The notes: generated from the letters alone by a model not told the origin. 64,000 nt of DNA from an uncultured Pseudomonadales bacterium (GCA_943788895.1 CALSRZ010000006.1:1-64000), one strand, 5' to 3'; positions 25,709 to 36,015 are shown, counted from the stretch's first letter. Numbers and translations are program-made.

Positions 25709-27484
25709 TTATGCCTCTGGATCTTTGCTGCGCACTCTTATGCTCAGATCACGCAACTGTGCACTGTCGACTGTTCCCGGAGCATCAGTTAACAGACAGG
25801 CCGCAGACTGAGTTTTAGGGAAGGCGATAACATCGCGAATAGAATCCGCACCGACCATCAACATAATCAGTCTATCCAGACCAAATGCCAGTCCACCATG
25901 AGGTGGCGCACCATGCTTAAGAGCATCCAGCAGGAAGCCAAACTTCTCGCGCTGCTCTTCTTCATTGATACCCAGCACTTCAAATACAGTCTGCTGCATA
26001 TCCTGATCATGGATACGAATAGAACCGCCACCCAACTCACAGCCATTCAATACCATATCGTAGGCGCGGGACAGAGCTTCTGCGGGGTTGGCTTTCAGCT
26101 CTTCCTTAGAACAGGAAGGTGCAGTAAACGGATGGTGCAATGGTGTCAGACCACCGTTATCTGTGGTTTCAAACATCGGGAAGTCGACAACCCACATCGG
26201 CGCCCACTCTTTGGTGTAAAGATTTAAATCTTCACCGACCTTGCAGCGCAATGCGCCGAGGGCCTCGGAGACAACCTGTGATTTATCTGCACCAAAGAAG
26301 ACGATATCGCCATTCTTGGCATCAAGACGCTGCATAATATTCATGGTGACTTCATCACCGAGGAATTTAATAATCGGCGACTGCAGCCCTTCTATACCAG
26401 TCTCAATGGCATTGACCTTAATCCAGGCCAAACCTTTGGCGCCATAGATAGAGACAAACTTGGTGTACTCATCAATCTTCTTGCGTGAGATCTCAGCACC
26501 ACCAGTGACCTTCATTGCTGTCACTCGACAGGCAGGGTCGTTGGCCGGGCCAGCGAAGACTTTAAATTCGATATCTTTAAGCAGATCTTTAATCTCGACC
26601 AACTCGAGAGGAATTCGCAAGTCGGGCTTGTCGGAACCATATTTATGCATGGCATCGGCATAGGTCATACGCGGAAACTCACCGAACTCAACATCCATAT
26701 GCTCAGCGAAGATACCGCGAATCATAGTTTCGGTAGTCGACATAATGTCCTCTTCATCCACAAAAGAGGCTTCTATATCAATCTGGGTGAATTCTGGCTG
26801 ACGGTCAGCACGCAGATCTTCATCGCGGAAACACTTGGCAATCTGGTAGTAGCGGTCAAAGCCGGCAACCATCAACAGCTGCTTAAATAGCTGCGGCGAC
26901 TGCGGCATAGCAAAGAACTGGCCGGGATGAGTTCGCGACGGGATCAAATAGTCACGGGCACCCTCTGGGGTCGCGCGGGTCATAATCGGCGTTTCAATAT
27001 CCAAAAAACCATTGTCGACAAGGTAATTGCGAATTGAAGAGGTAATCTTTGAGCGGAAGCGCAGGCTGTTTTGCATCTCATTGCGACGCAAATCCATATA
27101 GCGATACTTGAGGCGAACATCTTCACCAACGGTCACATGATCGTCGAGCTGAAATGGCGGTGTCTCTGCACTATTGAGAATTTCCAGCGCTGTACCGTAG
27201 ACTTCAATCTCACCGGTAGCCATATTTGGGTTTACGGTGGCTTCGCTACGAGCGCGCACCTTACCGGTTACCTTGAGCACATATTCAGAGCGAACTCTGT
27301 CAGCCTGTGCAAAAAACTCACCGGCATCGGGATCGAAGACAACCTGAACAATACCTTCGCGATCGCGCAGATCGACAAAGATAACCCCGCCGTGATCACG
27401 ACGACGATCAACCCAGCCACAGAGGGTAACTTCTTCGTCAATGTTTTTGCTGGTGACTAATCCACAATAGTTAGATCGATACAT
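25709..27484 (-). CDS. aspS: Aspartyl-tRNA synthetase
   Basis: A 591-residue class II aminoacyl-tRNA synthetase that charges tRNA-Asp. The N-terminal OB anticodon-binding domain (about residues 1-105, [20 protein letters not shown]) is followed by the catalytic core with motif 2 ([20 protein letters not shown]) and motif 3 ([15 protein letters not shown]). The bacterial GAD insertion lies between them at about residues 290-420. The length matches bacterial-type AspRS. It follows fmdB with a 66-base gap, an arrangement common in gammaproteobacteria, where yebC and ruvC usually come next. Confidence 0.97.
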   Translation of the reverse strand: MYRSNYCGLVTSKNIDEEVTLCGWVDRRRDHGGVIFVDLRDREGIVQVVFDPDAGEFFAQADRVRSEYVLKVTGKVRARSEATVNPNMATGEIEVYGTALEILNSAETPPFQLDDHVTVGEDVRLKYRYMDLRRNEMQNSLRFRSKITSSIRNYLVDNGFLDIETPIMTRATPEGARDYLIPSRTHPGQFFAMPQSPQLFKQLLMVAGFDRYYQIAKCFRDEDLRADRQPEFTQIDIEASFVDEEDIMSTTETMIRGIFAEHMDVEFGEFPRMTYADAMHKYGSDKPDLRIPLELVEIKDLLKDIEFKVFAGPANDPACRVTAMKVTGGAEISRKKIDEYTKFVSIYGAKGLAWIKVNAIETGIEGLQSPIIKFLGDEVTMNIMQRLDAKNGDIVFFGADKSQVVSEALGALRCKVGEDLNLYTKEWAPMWVVDFPMFETTDNGGLTPLHHPFTAPSCSKEELKANPAEALSRAYDMVLNGCELGGGSIRIHDQDMQQTVFEVLGINEEEQREKFGFLLDALKHGAPPHGGLAFGLDRLIMLMVGADSIRDVIAFPKTQSAACLLTDAPGTVDSAQLRDLSIRVRSKDPEA

Positions 27485-27550
27485 CTGCTGTCTATCCCTA
27501 CTCTAATTCGTTTAAATTTCTATTGAAGCTGCGCTGGCGTTAACACCAGA

Positions 27551-27769
27551 TCAACTTTCGCTATTACTGCTAATATTCTTTTTACTGCCTGTTTTAAAGT
27601 CTGTCTCATACCAACCGCTGCCACTTAAGCGGAATCCACCCGCTGACAGAAGCTTCTTTAAATCTGGTTTTGCACAGGCCGGGCAGTCTACAAGAGTCGC
27701 GTCACTGATCTTTTGCAAGGCCTCAAGTTCATGACCACAGGCATTACAGCGATACTCATATATAGGCAT
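27551..27769 (-). CDS. FmdB-family zinc ribbon protein
   Basis: A 72-residue protein with the FmdB/CxxC regulatory fold: MPIYEYRCNACGHELEALQK at the start, then CPACAKP, giving two CxxC pairs for one zinc. The tail is Ser/Lys-rich (GSKKNISSNSES). Family members are proposed regulators, without a defined mechanism. The gene typically precedes aspS in this lineage, as here, and the two are likely cotranscribed. Confidence 0.9.
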   Translation of the reverse strand: MPIYEYRCNACGHELEALQKISDATLVDCPACAKPDLKKLLSAGGFRLSGSGWYETDFKTGSKKNISSNSES

Positions 27770-28030
27770 ATGTTAATTTCCTAAACCATTATCCAGCAGC
27801 TACCAAGTTGTGTAGCCGGTAAAAAAGCGAGGCATTATACCCCAGCACCTGCACTTCGAAAATGCCCCTGCGGAAGCATAATCCGTTGAAAACTAAAAAA
27901 AAGCCTAAAAATGCTGCTATTCGTGGCACAACGGGAAAACAGCGGCTATAAATAATGTCGAGGCCCTGTTAGCTGTTGCCCTCGACTCGACAGGGATAGT
28001 GTAAATTTTACATTCATAAAGGAAGAGATA

Positions 28031-28567
28031 ATGGCTGTTAAAAAAGGATCAGCGAAATCAAAACCAAAGGCAAAAGCTCCTGCCAAAAGAAAGACCGCTT
28101 CGAAAATAACCGCAGCAAGAAACACGGCTCCGAAAAAAGCATCCGTGGTTAGAGGTACCAGCAAGAAGGTTGCCGCGAAGAAAAAACCTGCTGCTAAGAA
28201 GCCGCTAACAAAGAAGGTTGTAGCTAAAAAATCTGCGGCCAAAAAACCAGTTACTGCCGTTAGAGAACGCTACAGCAAAACACAAATTATCAGTGAACTG
28301 GCTGCCAACACCAATATGACCCGCAAGCAGGTTAATTCAGTGCTCGATGAGCTCGCAGTGCTGATTGAGCGACATGTTAAAAAGCGCTCAGTAGGTGAGT
28401 TTGTACTGGCAGGCCTGGTTAAAATCCATACGGTTAAGCGCCCGGCAAAGAAGGCATACACTGGTATAAACCCGTTCACCGGCAAACAGACAACCTTTAA
28501 AGCACGACCGGCCTCTGTTGCGGTTAAGGTTCATGCTCTCAAGGGTCTTAAGGATATGGCGCAGTAA
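28031..28567 (+). CDS. HU/IHF-like DNA-binding protein with a histone-H1-like N-terminal tail
   Basis: A 178-residue hybrid. Residues 1-78 are a Lys/Ala/Pro-rich tail with AAKKKPAAKKP-type repeats, like bacterial histone H1 homologues. Residues about 82-178 form an HU-superfamily domain (RYSKTQIISELAANTNMTRKQV, GEFVLAGLVKIHTVKRPAKKA, then NPFTGKQTTFKARP). The GK..F and R.A elements of the HU arm are recognisable. It should bind DNA without strong specificity and compact the nucleoid; this is inferred from composition and fold. GGAAGAGATA precedes the ATG. Such fusions are known in Bordetella BpH2-like and planctomycete proteins, but here it is one of two Lys-rich proteins flanking aspS. Confidence 0.88.
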   Translation: MAVKKGSAKSKPKAKAPAKRKTASKITAARNTAPKKASVVRGTSKKVAAKKKPAAKKPLTKKVVAKKSAAKKPVTAVRERYSKTQIISELAANTNMTRKQVNSVLDELAVLIERHVKKRSVGEFVLAGLVKIHTVKRPAKKAYTGINPFTGKQTTFKARPASVAVKVHALKGLKDMAQ

Positions 28568-28602
28568 ACTTTTTCCTGTCGTCTCGAAGGTATGTAAGAG
28601 AT

Positions 28603-28662
28603 CTGATGGAGGTCCCAGCCTTCGCTGGGATGACGGTGGTTTCTTTTGTCATCTCGGCGAAG
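28603..28662. repeat. REP-like palindromic repeat fragment
   Basis: CCCAGC-CTTC-GCTGGG (28614-28629) is followed by GATGAC and a second GTCATCTCGGCGA block. The same word set (CGCTGGG.TGAC and GAGATGAC) recurs at 44399-44470, so these are two members of a dispersed intergenic repeat. It lies between the convergent HU-like and HIT genes and could act as a transcript end. Confidence 0.55.
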
Positions 28663-28667
28663 AGACA

Positions 28668-29084
28668 TCACCCCAGCCCATGGGGTTCGAGTGAAGTCGC
28701 AATTCGCTCGACCCTGTGCGCCAGCATATCTTCCGGGTAAGCAACAGCTTCTACCGCTCCCCAAATCGGCTTCGGCCAGGCCGCATCGCTTTTAAACCTG
28801 GCCACATGGTGCATATGCAACTGCGGCACCATATTGCCAATCGTCGCCACATTGATTTTATCCGCTGCAAAAAGCCCAGACAGAGTTTCCGCCAACAGAC
28901 AGGACTCATGTAAAAGTTGCGCTTGATCAGCCTTATTCAACTGATATATTTCCTCCAACCCATCGCGCTGCGGCACCAAAATACACCAGGGGTAATTGGC
29001 ATCCTTACTCAGTAGTAAGAGACTCAGTGGAAAGCGCCCTACCAGTACCGTATCCGCCTCTAGTTGTGGATGTAATTGAAACAT
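28668..29084 (-). CDS. HIT-family hydrolase
   Basis: A 138-residue histidine-triad superfamily protein. It has the PWCILVPQR strand and the active-site segment [12 protein letters not shown] followed by [10 protein letters not shown]. The third histidine of the HxHxH triad is displaced, which I recall as usual for this proteobacterial subgroup ending in AWPKP-WG. Members hydrolyse nucleotide derivatives; the substrate is unknown. I start at ATG 29084 ([11 protein letters not shown]), because the extra 15 upstream codons lack similarity and run toward the divergent proS promoter. Confidence 0.85.
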   Translation of the reverse strand: MFQLHPQLEADTVLVGRFPLSLLLLSKDANYPWCILVPQRDGLEEIYQLNKADQAQLLHESCLLAETLSGLFAADKINVATIGNMVPQLHMHHVARFKSDAAWPKPIWGAVEAVAYPEDMLAHRVERIATSLEPHGLG

Positions 29085-29177
29085 TTTGCCCTCATATCTG
29101 CTTATGGCTGTACCGCGACAGAAACGCACCGTAAAATAGCCGACTTAAACTCATTGACCACCAGTGTAAGAGAAACC

Positions 29178-30902
29178 ATGCGCGCCAGCCAATACCTGAT
29201 TTCAACAAAAAAAGAATCACCCGCCGACGCTGAAGTTATCAGCCATAAACTCATGCTGCGAGCTGGAATGATTCGCAAAGTCGCCTCGGGCCTCTACTCC
29301 TGGCTGCCAATAGGGCTGCGCGTCTTTCGCAAAGTTGAAGCCATAGTGCGGCAGGAGATGGATAAGTCCGGCGCTCAAGAAATTATGATGCCTGTGGTAC
29401 AGCCCGCCGATCTCTGGGAAGAGTCTGGACGCTGGGGACAGTTTGGCCCAGAACTGCTGCGTATCAAGGATCGTCACGATCGCGAGTTCTGTCTTGGCCC
29501 AACCCACGAAGAGGTGGTGACAGATATTATTCGCAATGAAATTCGCAGCTACAAACAGCTGCCTGCCAATTTCTACCAGATTCAAACCAAATTCCGCGAT
29601 GAGCGCCGCCCGCGCTTTGGCGTAATGCGCACTCGCGAATTCTGTATGAAAGATGCCTACTCTTTCCATATCGATAGTGCATCCCTGCAGCAAACCTACG
29701 ACCTGATGTACCAGACTTACTCAGCAATCTTTGAGCGCACCGGTTTGGTATTCCGCGCAGTACTGGCAGATACCGGCAGTATTGGCGGCAGTGTCTCCCA
29801 TGAATTTCACGTACTGGCTGACTCAGGAGAAGATGCGATTGTCTTCTCCTCAGAGAGTGACTATGCAGCCAATATCGAAAAGGCCGAGGCTTTAGCATCT
29901 GACTCTAAGACAGCGGAAGGCAGCGCCGAGATGGCTGAACTCGCCACCCCCGGCGTGCGAACTATTGATGACCTATGCGCCTTCGTAAACAGCAGCCCCG
30001 AGCAATGCCTTAAAACATTAATTGTCAGCGCCGACGATAATGAGGGCAACAGCCAACTCTATGGCCTGATGGTTCGCGGCGATCACGAGCTCAATGAAGT
30101 AAAAGCCCAGCACGCACTGGGACTGGCCACTGAAGTGACCTTTGCCACTGAAGAGCAGATCAAAGCGACTCTGAATTGCTCGCCTGGCTCACTGGGCCCG
30201 GTTAATTTAAACCTGCCTATGGTGATTGATCACAGCGCCGCGCAACTCAGCGACTTTACCTGTGGCGCCAACCGCGACGGCTTCCACCTGACCGGTGTTA
30301 ACTGGCAGCGCGACTGCGGCGAATATACGATTGCCGATATCCGCAATGTGGTGGCCGGCGATGCCAGCCCCGATGGCAAAGGCGTATTGGAAATTAAACG
30401 CGGTATTGAAGTGGGCCATATCTTCCAGCTTGGCACCAAGTACAGTGAAGCCATGAAAGCCACCGTACTCGATGAAAATGGCAAAGAGCGCAATATGTCT
30501 ATGGGCTGCTATGGTATAGGTGTAAGCCGTATTGTCGCCGCCGCTATCGAACAGAACCACGATGACAATGGCATTATCTGGCCTGAGTCTATCGCCCCTT
30601 TCCAGGTCGCACTAGTGCCTATCAATATGCATAAGTCAGAGCTAGTCAAAGAGACCTGCGAAGCGCTTTATGAAAAACTCAGCAGCGCTGGCTATGAAGT
30701 GCTATTTATGGATGAAGCCAAAGCAAGATTGGGTGGCATGCTGGCCGATATTGAGTTGATCGGTATTCCCCACCGCATCGTGATCGGTGATCGCGGTCTT
30801 GAAGGTGGCACTGTGGAATATCGCAATCGCCGTGAACCGGAAAACCAACATATAGCTATGGATAAGCTGGATGCCTTTATTAGCGAGAACATCTCTAAAT
30901 AA
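29178..30902 (+). CDS. proS: Prolyl-tRNA synthetase
   Basis: A 574-residue class II synthetase of the bacterial type. Motif 1 lies in the first 60 residues, motif 2 is [17 protein letters not shown], and an editing (INS) domain follows at about residues 225-390. Motif 3 ([17 protein letters not shown]) and the anticodon-binding domain complete it. It charges tRNA-Pro and edits mischarged Ala-tRNA-Pro. The start is ATG 29178 ([10 protein letters not shown]), which matches the family N-terminus; the open frame upstream is not conserved. It overlaps the lytic transglycosylase gene by 32 bases. Confidence 0.97.
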   Translation: MRASQYLISTKKESPADAEVISHKLMLRAGMIRKVASGLYSWLPIGLRVFRKVEAIVRQEMDKSGAQEIMMPVVQPADLWEESGRWGQFGPELLRIKDRHDREFCLGPTHEEVVTDIIRNEIRSYKQLPANFYQIQTKFRDERRPRFGVMRTREFCMKDAYSFHIDSASLQQTYDLMYQTYSAIFERTGLVFRAVLADTGSIGGSVSHEFHVLADSGEDAIVFSSESDYAANIEKAEALASDSKTAEGSAEMAELATPGVRTIDDLCAFVNSSPEQCLKTLIVSADDNEGNSQLYGLMVRGDHELNEVKAQHALGLATEVTFATEEQIKATLNCSPGSLGPVNLNLPMVIDHSAAQLSDFTCGANRDGFHLTGVNWQRDCGEYTIADIRNVVAGDASPDGKGVLEIKRGIEVGHIFQLGTKYSEAMKATVLDENGKERNMSMGCYGIGVSRIVAAAIEQNHDDNGIIWPESIAPFQVALVPINMHKSELVKETCEALYEKLSSAGYEVLFMDEAKARLGGMLADIELIGIPHRIVIGDRGLEGGTVEYRNRREPENQHIAMDKLDAFISENISK

Positions 30903-31485
30903 CTATCTGATCAGCGCACTTATGCTGATACTGTCTGCGCTGGGGCACTTTGCTTCAGCGGAGTCAGTATCAATAGCGGAGCCAGTTAATAAAGTAGCAG
31001 AGCCGTCACTGGTTCAAGCACTAAAAACCGCCGCCTCCGCCGCCCACAGTTTTGACAATGCCTACGATGCAGAAGTCTGGCTGGTCGCCAAAGATCGCCC
31101 GCTGGCAAAGATAATCAAAAATCCGCAACAGCGCCTCAACCTGCTTAAACTGATTCATGCCGAAGCCTCTCTTGCACAGTTACAGCCAGAGATTGTGCTA
31201 GCCGTTATTGAAGTAGAGAGTCGCTTTGATAGTTACGCAGTTTCCAGTGCCGGCGCTATGGGTATGATGCAGGTAATGCCATTCTGGAAAAAAGAGATTG
31301 GCCGCCCCAATGATAATCTGATCGATACCCAGACCAACCTGCGTTACGGCTGTACCATTCTTAGATATTATCTCGATAAGGAAAAGGGCCGCCTTGCCGA
31401 TGCCCTCGCCAGATACAATGGCAGCTATGGTCAATACTGGTATGCCGAACGAGTGCTGGATGCCTGGGCAAAAAACTGGCGCTAG
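30871..31485 (+). CDS. Lytic murein transglycosylase (SLT domain)
   Basis: A 204-residue secreted protein. A hydrophobic signal region (residues about 10-30, [15 protein letters not shown]) precedes a goose-lysozyme-like SLT domain from about residue 90. That domain has the catalytic Glu in VIEVESRFD, the [11 protein letters not shown] motif, [14 protein letters not shown], and the terminal [10 protein letters not shown]. It cleaves glycan strands to 1,6-anhydro-muropeptides. The start at ATG 30871 lies inside proS; a second ATG near 30921 would still leave a short signal peptide. It may be cotranscribed with proS. Confidence 0.87.
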   Translation: MPLLARTSLNNYLISALMLILSALGHFASAESVSIAEPVNKVAEPSLVQALKTAASAAHSFDNAYDAEVWLVAKDRPLAKIIKNPQQRLNLLKLIHAEASLAQLQPEIVLAVIEVESRFDSYAVSSAGAMGMMQVMPFWKKEIGRPNDNLIDTQTNLRYGCTILRYYLDKEKGRLADALARYNGSYGQYWYAERVLDAWAKNWR

Positions 31486-31566
31486 AGCAGAGCATTTTAT
31501 ATTCCCCAATCGAGACTGTATGCTGTGCCTGAAACACCCCAACAATCCTGCTATCAAGGCCCAATA

Positions 31567-32313
31567 ATGCCATTACTGTTAAATTGTGATCTCGGCGAAT
31601 GCCTCGAAACCCGGGAAACCGGTCTCGACGATCAGGTAATGCCATTTATTGATCAGGCCAATATCGCCTGTGGTTTTCATGCTGGCAACCACAGCCTGAT
31701 GAAGAGCACACTACTCTCAGCCAAACAGCACAATGTCGCTGTCGGCGCTCACCCCAGCTATCCAGACTCTGTTGGCTTTGGCCGCCGCTCGATGAACCTG
31801 CCGCCTGCAGAAGTAATAAAGCTGGTGCAGCATCAGATTCGCGTGCTCAGCGAAGTGGCAGAAACCCTTGATATACAGGTCAGCTACGTTAAACCCCACG
31901 GTGCCCTGTACAACGATATGATGACCAATGGCCATCTGCGCAGCGCGATTATGCAGGCGATCGCTGATAGCCAAGAGCAGCATAGCCGACCATTAGCCTT
32001 TATGTTGCAGGCCACGGCAGATGCCGAAATCCATCGTCAGGAAGCGCAGATATTTGGGCTTAAACTTATCTTTGAAGCCTTTGCCGACCGCTGTTACAAC
32101 GACGATGGCAGCCTGCTGTCACGCAGTGAAGAAGGCGCCATCCACAGCCGCGAGAAAATGCTTGCGCAGGTACAGCAGATGAAAAATCACCGCACTGTAA
32201 CCACAGCCAGCGGTCTTGTATTACCCCTGCAGGCGGATTCACTCTGCGTCCATGGTGACAATCGGGAAGCGGTTAATGCCATTGAAGAAATTCGCCAGCT
32301 GATCAATCAATGA
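31567..32313 (+). CDS. pxpA: 5-oxoprolinase subunit A (LamB/YcsF family)
   Basis: A 248-residue LamB/YcsF protein with LNCDLGEC at the N-terminus, ANIACGFHAGN and VGAHPSYPDSVGFGRR in the core, and VKPHGALYN. With PxpB and PxpC it forms the prokaryotic ATP-dependent 5-oxoprolinase that opens pyroglutamate to glutamate. The start is ATG 31567; an in-frame GTG at 31525 gives a non-conserved extension. It overlaps pxpB by 4 bases (ATGA), so the three subunits are translationally coupled. Confidence 0.94.
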   Translation: MPLLLNCDLGECLETRETGLDDQVMPFIDQANIACGFHAGNHSLMKSTLLSAKQHNVAVGAHPSYPDSVGFGRRSMNLPPAEVIKLVQHQIRVLSEVAETLDIQVSYVKPHGALYNDMMTNGHLRSAIMQAIADSQEQHSRPLAFMLQATADAEIHRQEAQIFGLKLIFEAFADRCYNDDGSLLSRSEEGAIHSREKMLAQVQQMKNHRTVTTASGLVLPLQADSLCVHGDNREAVNAIEEIRQLINQ

Positions 32314-33011
32314 GTGCAGAAAAGACTATTTCCATCGCTGGAGAAAATGCCCTAATTGTCTATTTTGCCGACAAACCCAGTGCAGCCATTTCCACTGAGA
32401 TCGCCACTACAGTAAAAAAACTCCAGACCTATCTGGGTGCAACCCTGATTGATCTGGTGCCCTCCTACGCCTCTCTGCTGGTTATCTTCGATCCGTTTAA
32501 AACCGATCACCAGTCTGTACGCATAGCTATTAACACTGCTATCAAAGATTTAAATAAAATTACTCATGCATCAGAAACAAGCAGCGGATCGCTGGTCACA
32601 CTGCCGGTTTATTACAGCAGTGAATCCGGCCCCGACCTGCAGAGAGTTGCCGATGGTGCAGGACTTTCTGTAGAAGAAGTTATAACCATTCATCAGCATA
32701 GTGAATATCGCGTCTATGCGATTGGTTTTGCTCCGGGCTTTGCCTATCTCGGCCAAGTCGATCAGCGTATAGCCACCCCGAGATTGGCTACTCCCAGACA
32801 GCAGGTACCGCGTGGCGCTGTGGCTATTGCCGACCAACAGACTGCCGTCTATCCGGCACAGTCACCCGGCGGCTGGAACCTGATTGGACTCTGCCCAATA
32901 TTGATGTTCGACCCACAGGCTACACCCAGCATGCCCGTGCAGGTTGGCGATCAGGTGCGCTTTCAATCCATAAATAGAGCGACGTTTATCGCCATGGGCG
33001 GTGAGCTTTGA
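32310..33011 (+). CDS. pxpB: 5-oxoprolinase subunit B (KipI family)
   Basis: A 233-residue protein of the allophanate hydrolase subunit 1/KipI family. Its C-terminal domain has the conserved IGFAPGFAYLGQVDQRIATP and PRGAVAIADQQTAVYP segments and GGWNLIG. It is the partner of PxpA and PxpC in 5-oxoproline cleavage; in Bacillus the homologue KipI inhibits a sporulation kinase, which is not relevant here. It overlaps both neighbours by 4 bases. Confidence 0.93.
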   Translation: MSAEKTISIAGENALIVYFADKPSAAISTEIATTVKKLQTYLGATLIDLVPSYASLLVIFDPFKTDHQSVRIAINTAIKDLNKITHASETSSGSLVTLPVYYSSESGPDLQRVADGAGLSVEEVITIHQHSEYRVYAIGFAPGFAYLGQVDQRIATPRLATPRQQVPRGAVAIADQQTAVYPAQSPGGWNLIGLCPILMFDPQATPSMPVQVGDQVRFQSINRATFIAMGGEL

Positions 33012-33955
33012 GCCTGAAAGTTATTAAACCGGGAATATACAGCCTGCTACAAGATGGCGGACGCTATGGCCAGCACAGTATGGGATTGACCAACGGCGGC
33101 CCCCTGGATCGCAACGCCTTTCGCTGGGCCAACCTGCTCTGCGAAAACCCCCAAGAGAGCGCCTCTATTGAAATTACAGTCGGCGGTCTGGCATTGGAAT
33201 CTACAGTCAAAACCACTCTGGCTGTAACTGGCGCCGATATTCCCCTAAGTATCAACAAACAATCCGCCGCACTCTGGCACAGCCATAGCATTAATCCCGG
33301 CGACCTAATTGAACTGGGTTTTGCCCGCAGCGGCAGCCGCGCCTATCTTGCCGTTGCCGGAGGCTTTCAAGCCGAACCGGTTTTTAATAGTGTGTCCACG
33401 GTTCCCCGCGAGGGATTGGGCGGTCTGCACGCTGATGGCTCTGCACTAAAAAGCGGCGATATATTGCCCTGCAAGCCAATTGAAAAACCTCGCTTATGGC
33501 AACTGCCAGAAGAGCTAAGAGCGGACTACAGACAAAATTCAGCACTGTTAAGAGTTGTCCTCGGCTATCAGCAAGAGAACTTTAGTGAGACTCAAAAGCA
33601 GCTATTTTTTAACTCCAGTTACAGGGTTACCAAATTCAGTGACCGTATGGGTTATCGCCTTGAAGGTCCCGAAATTACTCACTCCATCAAGGGCATTCTC
33701 TCCGAGGGCATCTGCCTGGGCGCCATTCAATTCCCCGCCGATGGGCAGCCGATTATCCTGCTAAATGACCGCCAGACCATGGGTGGCTATCCGAAGATTG
33801 GCTCAATACTCTCTGTGGATATAGGAAAACTGGCACAGCTTTCAGCTGGAGGCACTGTACGCTTTGAGGCCATCAGCATGAATCGGGCACAGGCCTTACT
33901 GGCGGAAAATGAAAAACAATTTGTATCAAGCAGGCTACTAAATCTTTGCTTGTAA
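33008..33955 (+). CDS. pxpC: 5-oxoprolinase subunit C (KipA family)
   Basis: A 315-residue biotin-dependent carboxyltransferase-like protein (allophanate hydrolase subunit 2/KipA). Segments of note: LQDGGRYGQHSMGLTNGGPL near the start, RAYLAVAGGF, and the C-terminal LLNDRQTMGGYPKIG. The start codon is TTG at 33008, overlapping the TGA of pxpB as TTGA. No ATG is available near the conserved N-terminus, so this rare start is needed. It completes pxpABC. Confidence 0.92.
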   Translation: MSLKVIKPGIYSLLQDGGRYGQHSMGLTNGGPLDRNAFRWANLLCENPQESASIEITVGGLALESTVKTTLAVTGADIPLSINKQSAALWHSHSINPGDLIELGFARSGSRAYLAVAGGFQAEPVFNSVSTVPREGLGGLHADGSALKSGDILPCKPIEKPRLWQLPEELRADYRQNSALLRVVLGYQQENFSETQKQLFFNSSYRVTKFSDRMGYRLEGPEITHSIKGILSEGICLGAIQFPADGQPIILLNDRQTMGGYPKIGSILSVDIGKLAQLSAGGTVRFEAISMNRAQALLAENEKQFVSSRLLNLCL

Positions 33956-34025
33956 CAGTGCGTACTGATACCATTTTTGGGTTAGGGAAAAACCACACAG
34001 CAGTCGACTCTTTTAAAGGAAAAAC

Positions 34026-34884
34026 ATGAATATCGCATTTCTCAATGGCACCTACCTACCACTGGAAGAAGCCAAAATATCGCCCATGGATCGCGGCTTT
34101 TTATTTGGTGACGGCATCTATGAAGTCGTGCCCTCTTACGCGGGAAAAATGGTTGGCTTTGCTCCGCATATTGAGCGCATGAATAATGGCCTCTCGGCTA
34201 TTGGCATCAACCTGGGCTGGTCAGAAAATGACTGGTCCGATCTCTGCGCACAGTTGATTGAGAAAAACGGCGCCGGCAATCTGGGTATTTATATTCAGGT
34301 AAGCCGTGGTGCCGACAGCAAGCGTTTCCATGGATTTCCCGAGAATGTCGTTCCCACAGTATTTGCCTTCACCTTTAATATAGCCTCCGCCATCGGTGGC
34401 CGATAAGGCACTGGCGAAAAAATACACCGCCTCCACCGCCAGAGATCTGCGCTGGGAGCGCTGCCAAATTAAATCCACCGCACTGCTTGGTAATGTCCTA
34501 CATTTTCAGCAGGGTCAGGATCAGGGCAACGATGAAACACTGCTATTTAATGCCGACAATCAGCTGACCGAAGCCAGCTCCTGCAATGCCTATATAGTGA
34601 AAGATGGCGTGGTGATAACACCGCCGCTGGACAATCAGCTGCTACCGGGGATTACCCGCCATATCCTGCTGGATATACTGCGTCGCGATGGGGGTATTGC
34701 GGTCGAAGAGCGAATTGTTAGTATGGATGAAGTGCGTAATGCCGATGAAGTATGGATTACCAGCTCCTCCAAAGAGATTGGCGCTGTCGTGGAAATAGAC
34801 GGCGAACCGGTCAGCAACGGTGAAGTTGGCGATATATGGCTGGCGGCACAAACGCTATACTCTGCCGAAAAATACAATTATTAA
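34026..34884 (+). pseudogene. dat: D-amino acid transaminase, split by one frameshift
   Basis: Two frames join into one fold-type IV PLP aminotransferase of about 285 residues. The first (34026-34406) carries the N-terminal PMDRGFLFGDGIYEV and IYIQVSRGAD motifs. The second (to 34884) carries RWERCQIKSTALLGNVL, with the PLP-binding Lys, then NAYIVKDGVV and ITRHILL. The break is near 34390-34397, where one missing C would restore continuity (ASAP-SVADKAL). No slippery sequence suggests programmed shifting. The enzyme interconverts D-alanine and D-glutamate; alr follows 25 bases on, so both would feed peptidoglycan precursors. A sequencing indel is as likely as a real mutation. Confidence 0.85.
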
Positions 34885-34909
34885 AACAGTTATTAACAGG
34901 CTTTAACTC

Positions 34910-35992
34910 ATGTCTCGACCCACTCAGGCAACTATCGATCTGCAGGCACTGCGCGATAACTTCACTCTCGCCCAGTCACTGGCAACAGATTCCCAAACCA
35001 TGCCCATGGTCAAAGCCAATGCCTATGGTCACGGTATGGTCGAAGTCGCTCAAGCGCTTGCTGATCTAGCCCCGGCCTTTGGTGTCGCCTGTATTGAAGA
35101 GGCACTGGAACTTCGCGATGCCGGTATCTGCCAGCCTATTCTGCTGCTCGAAGGCACGTTTAGTGCCGATGAGGTCAATACCGCCGCCCTTAAAGGCCTC
35201 TGGTTAATGGTCGAAAACCACCTCCAGAAAGAGGCTGTTCTGAATGCTGATATAGCCCAGCCAGTCAATGTATGGCTGGGTGTGGATACAGGGATGCACC
35301 GCCTTGGCTTTCCACCTGAGGAAGTCGCCGAGGTCTTTCAAAGCCTGTCTGATAGCCGCAATGTCAATGATCAGATAGTGATCGCCTCGCACTTTGCCTG
35401 CGCAGAAGATTTAGACAATGATTTTACCGCTGTGCAGTTGGCAACCTTTGGCAACACTATTTCAGGCTTTGATTCAGTTAAAACCAGCCTAGCCAACTCT
35501 GCCTCGATACTTGGCAGGCCAGATACCCATAGAGATTGGAATCGCCCCGGTTATATGATCTATGGCGCATCACCCTTTGATCATGCTCAGGAGAATGGCG
35601 ACAAACTAAAACCAGTAATGACCCTTAGCTCAGCAGTGATTTCAGTGCGCAATATAGAGGCTGGCGAGAAAGTCGGTTACTCCGGCAAATGGTGTGCTGA
35701 GCGACCCACAACCATCGCCACCATCGGCATTGGTTATGGTGATGGCTATCCTCGAACCGCGCCCAAGGGCACGCCAGTACTGGTCAATGGTATTGAATGC
35801 CCACTGGTGGGCAGTGTCAGTATGGATATGATTACCGTGGATGTAACTGACCTTAAAACAGTGGCTATTGGCGACTCTGTTGAGCTCTGGGGCAAGCAGC
35901 TGCCGGTTAATCGCGTTGCTGAATATTGCGCAACTCTGGGTTATGAACTGCTAACCCGAATGCCGTTGCGGGTTCCAAGAATTTATAAATAA
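34910..35992 (+). CDS. alr: Alanine racemase
   Basis: A 360-residue fold-type III PLP enzyme that makes D-alanine for peptidoglycan. The PLP lysine is K35 in MPMVKANAYGHG, and the C-terminal beta domain has the IGIGYGDGYPR segment, which holds the catalytic tyrosine, and GSVSMDMITVD. The length is normal. It follows the D-amino acid transaminase gene on the same strand and is convergent with the Lrp-type regulator gene, only 23 bases from its end. Confidence 0.95.
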   Translation: MSRPTQATIDLQALRDNFTLAQSLATDSQTMPMVKANAYGHGMVEVAQALADLAPAFGVACIEEALELRDAGICQPILLLEGTFSADEVNTAALKGLWLMVENHLQKEAVLNADIAQPVNVWLGVDTGMHRLGFPPEEVAEVFQSLSDSRNVNDQIVIASHFACAEDLDNDFTAVQLATFGNTISGFDSVKTSLANSASILGRPDTHRDWNRPGYMIYGASPFDHAQENGDKLKPVMTLSSAVISVRNIEAGEKVGYSGKWCAERPTTIATIGIGYGDGYPRTAPKGTPVLVNGIECPLVGSVSMDMITVDVTDLKTVAIGDSVELWGKQLPVNRVAEYCATLGYELLTRMPLRVPRIYK

Positions 35993-36015
35993 TCGAGTTG
36001 TACTTTCAATTTCAC

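Noticed and set aside
27946-28242. Minus-strand frame with hydrophobic FLAAGF repeats
   Set aside because: Antisense of the Lys/Ala-rich tail of the HU-like gene; complement of AAA/GCC codons reads as Phe/Ala. Not a membrane protein.
34380-34410. Programmed frameshift in the D-amino acid transaminase gene
   Set aside because: No slippery heptamer and no downstream stimulatory structure stand out, and the family is not known to use recoding. A plain indel explains it.
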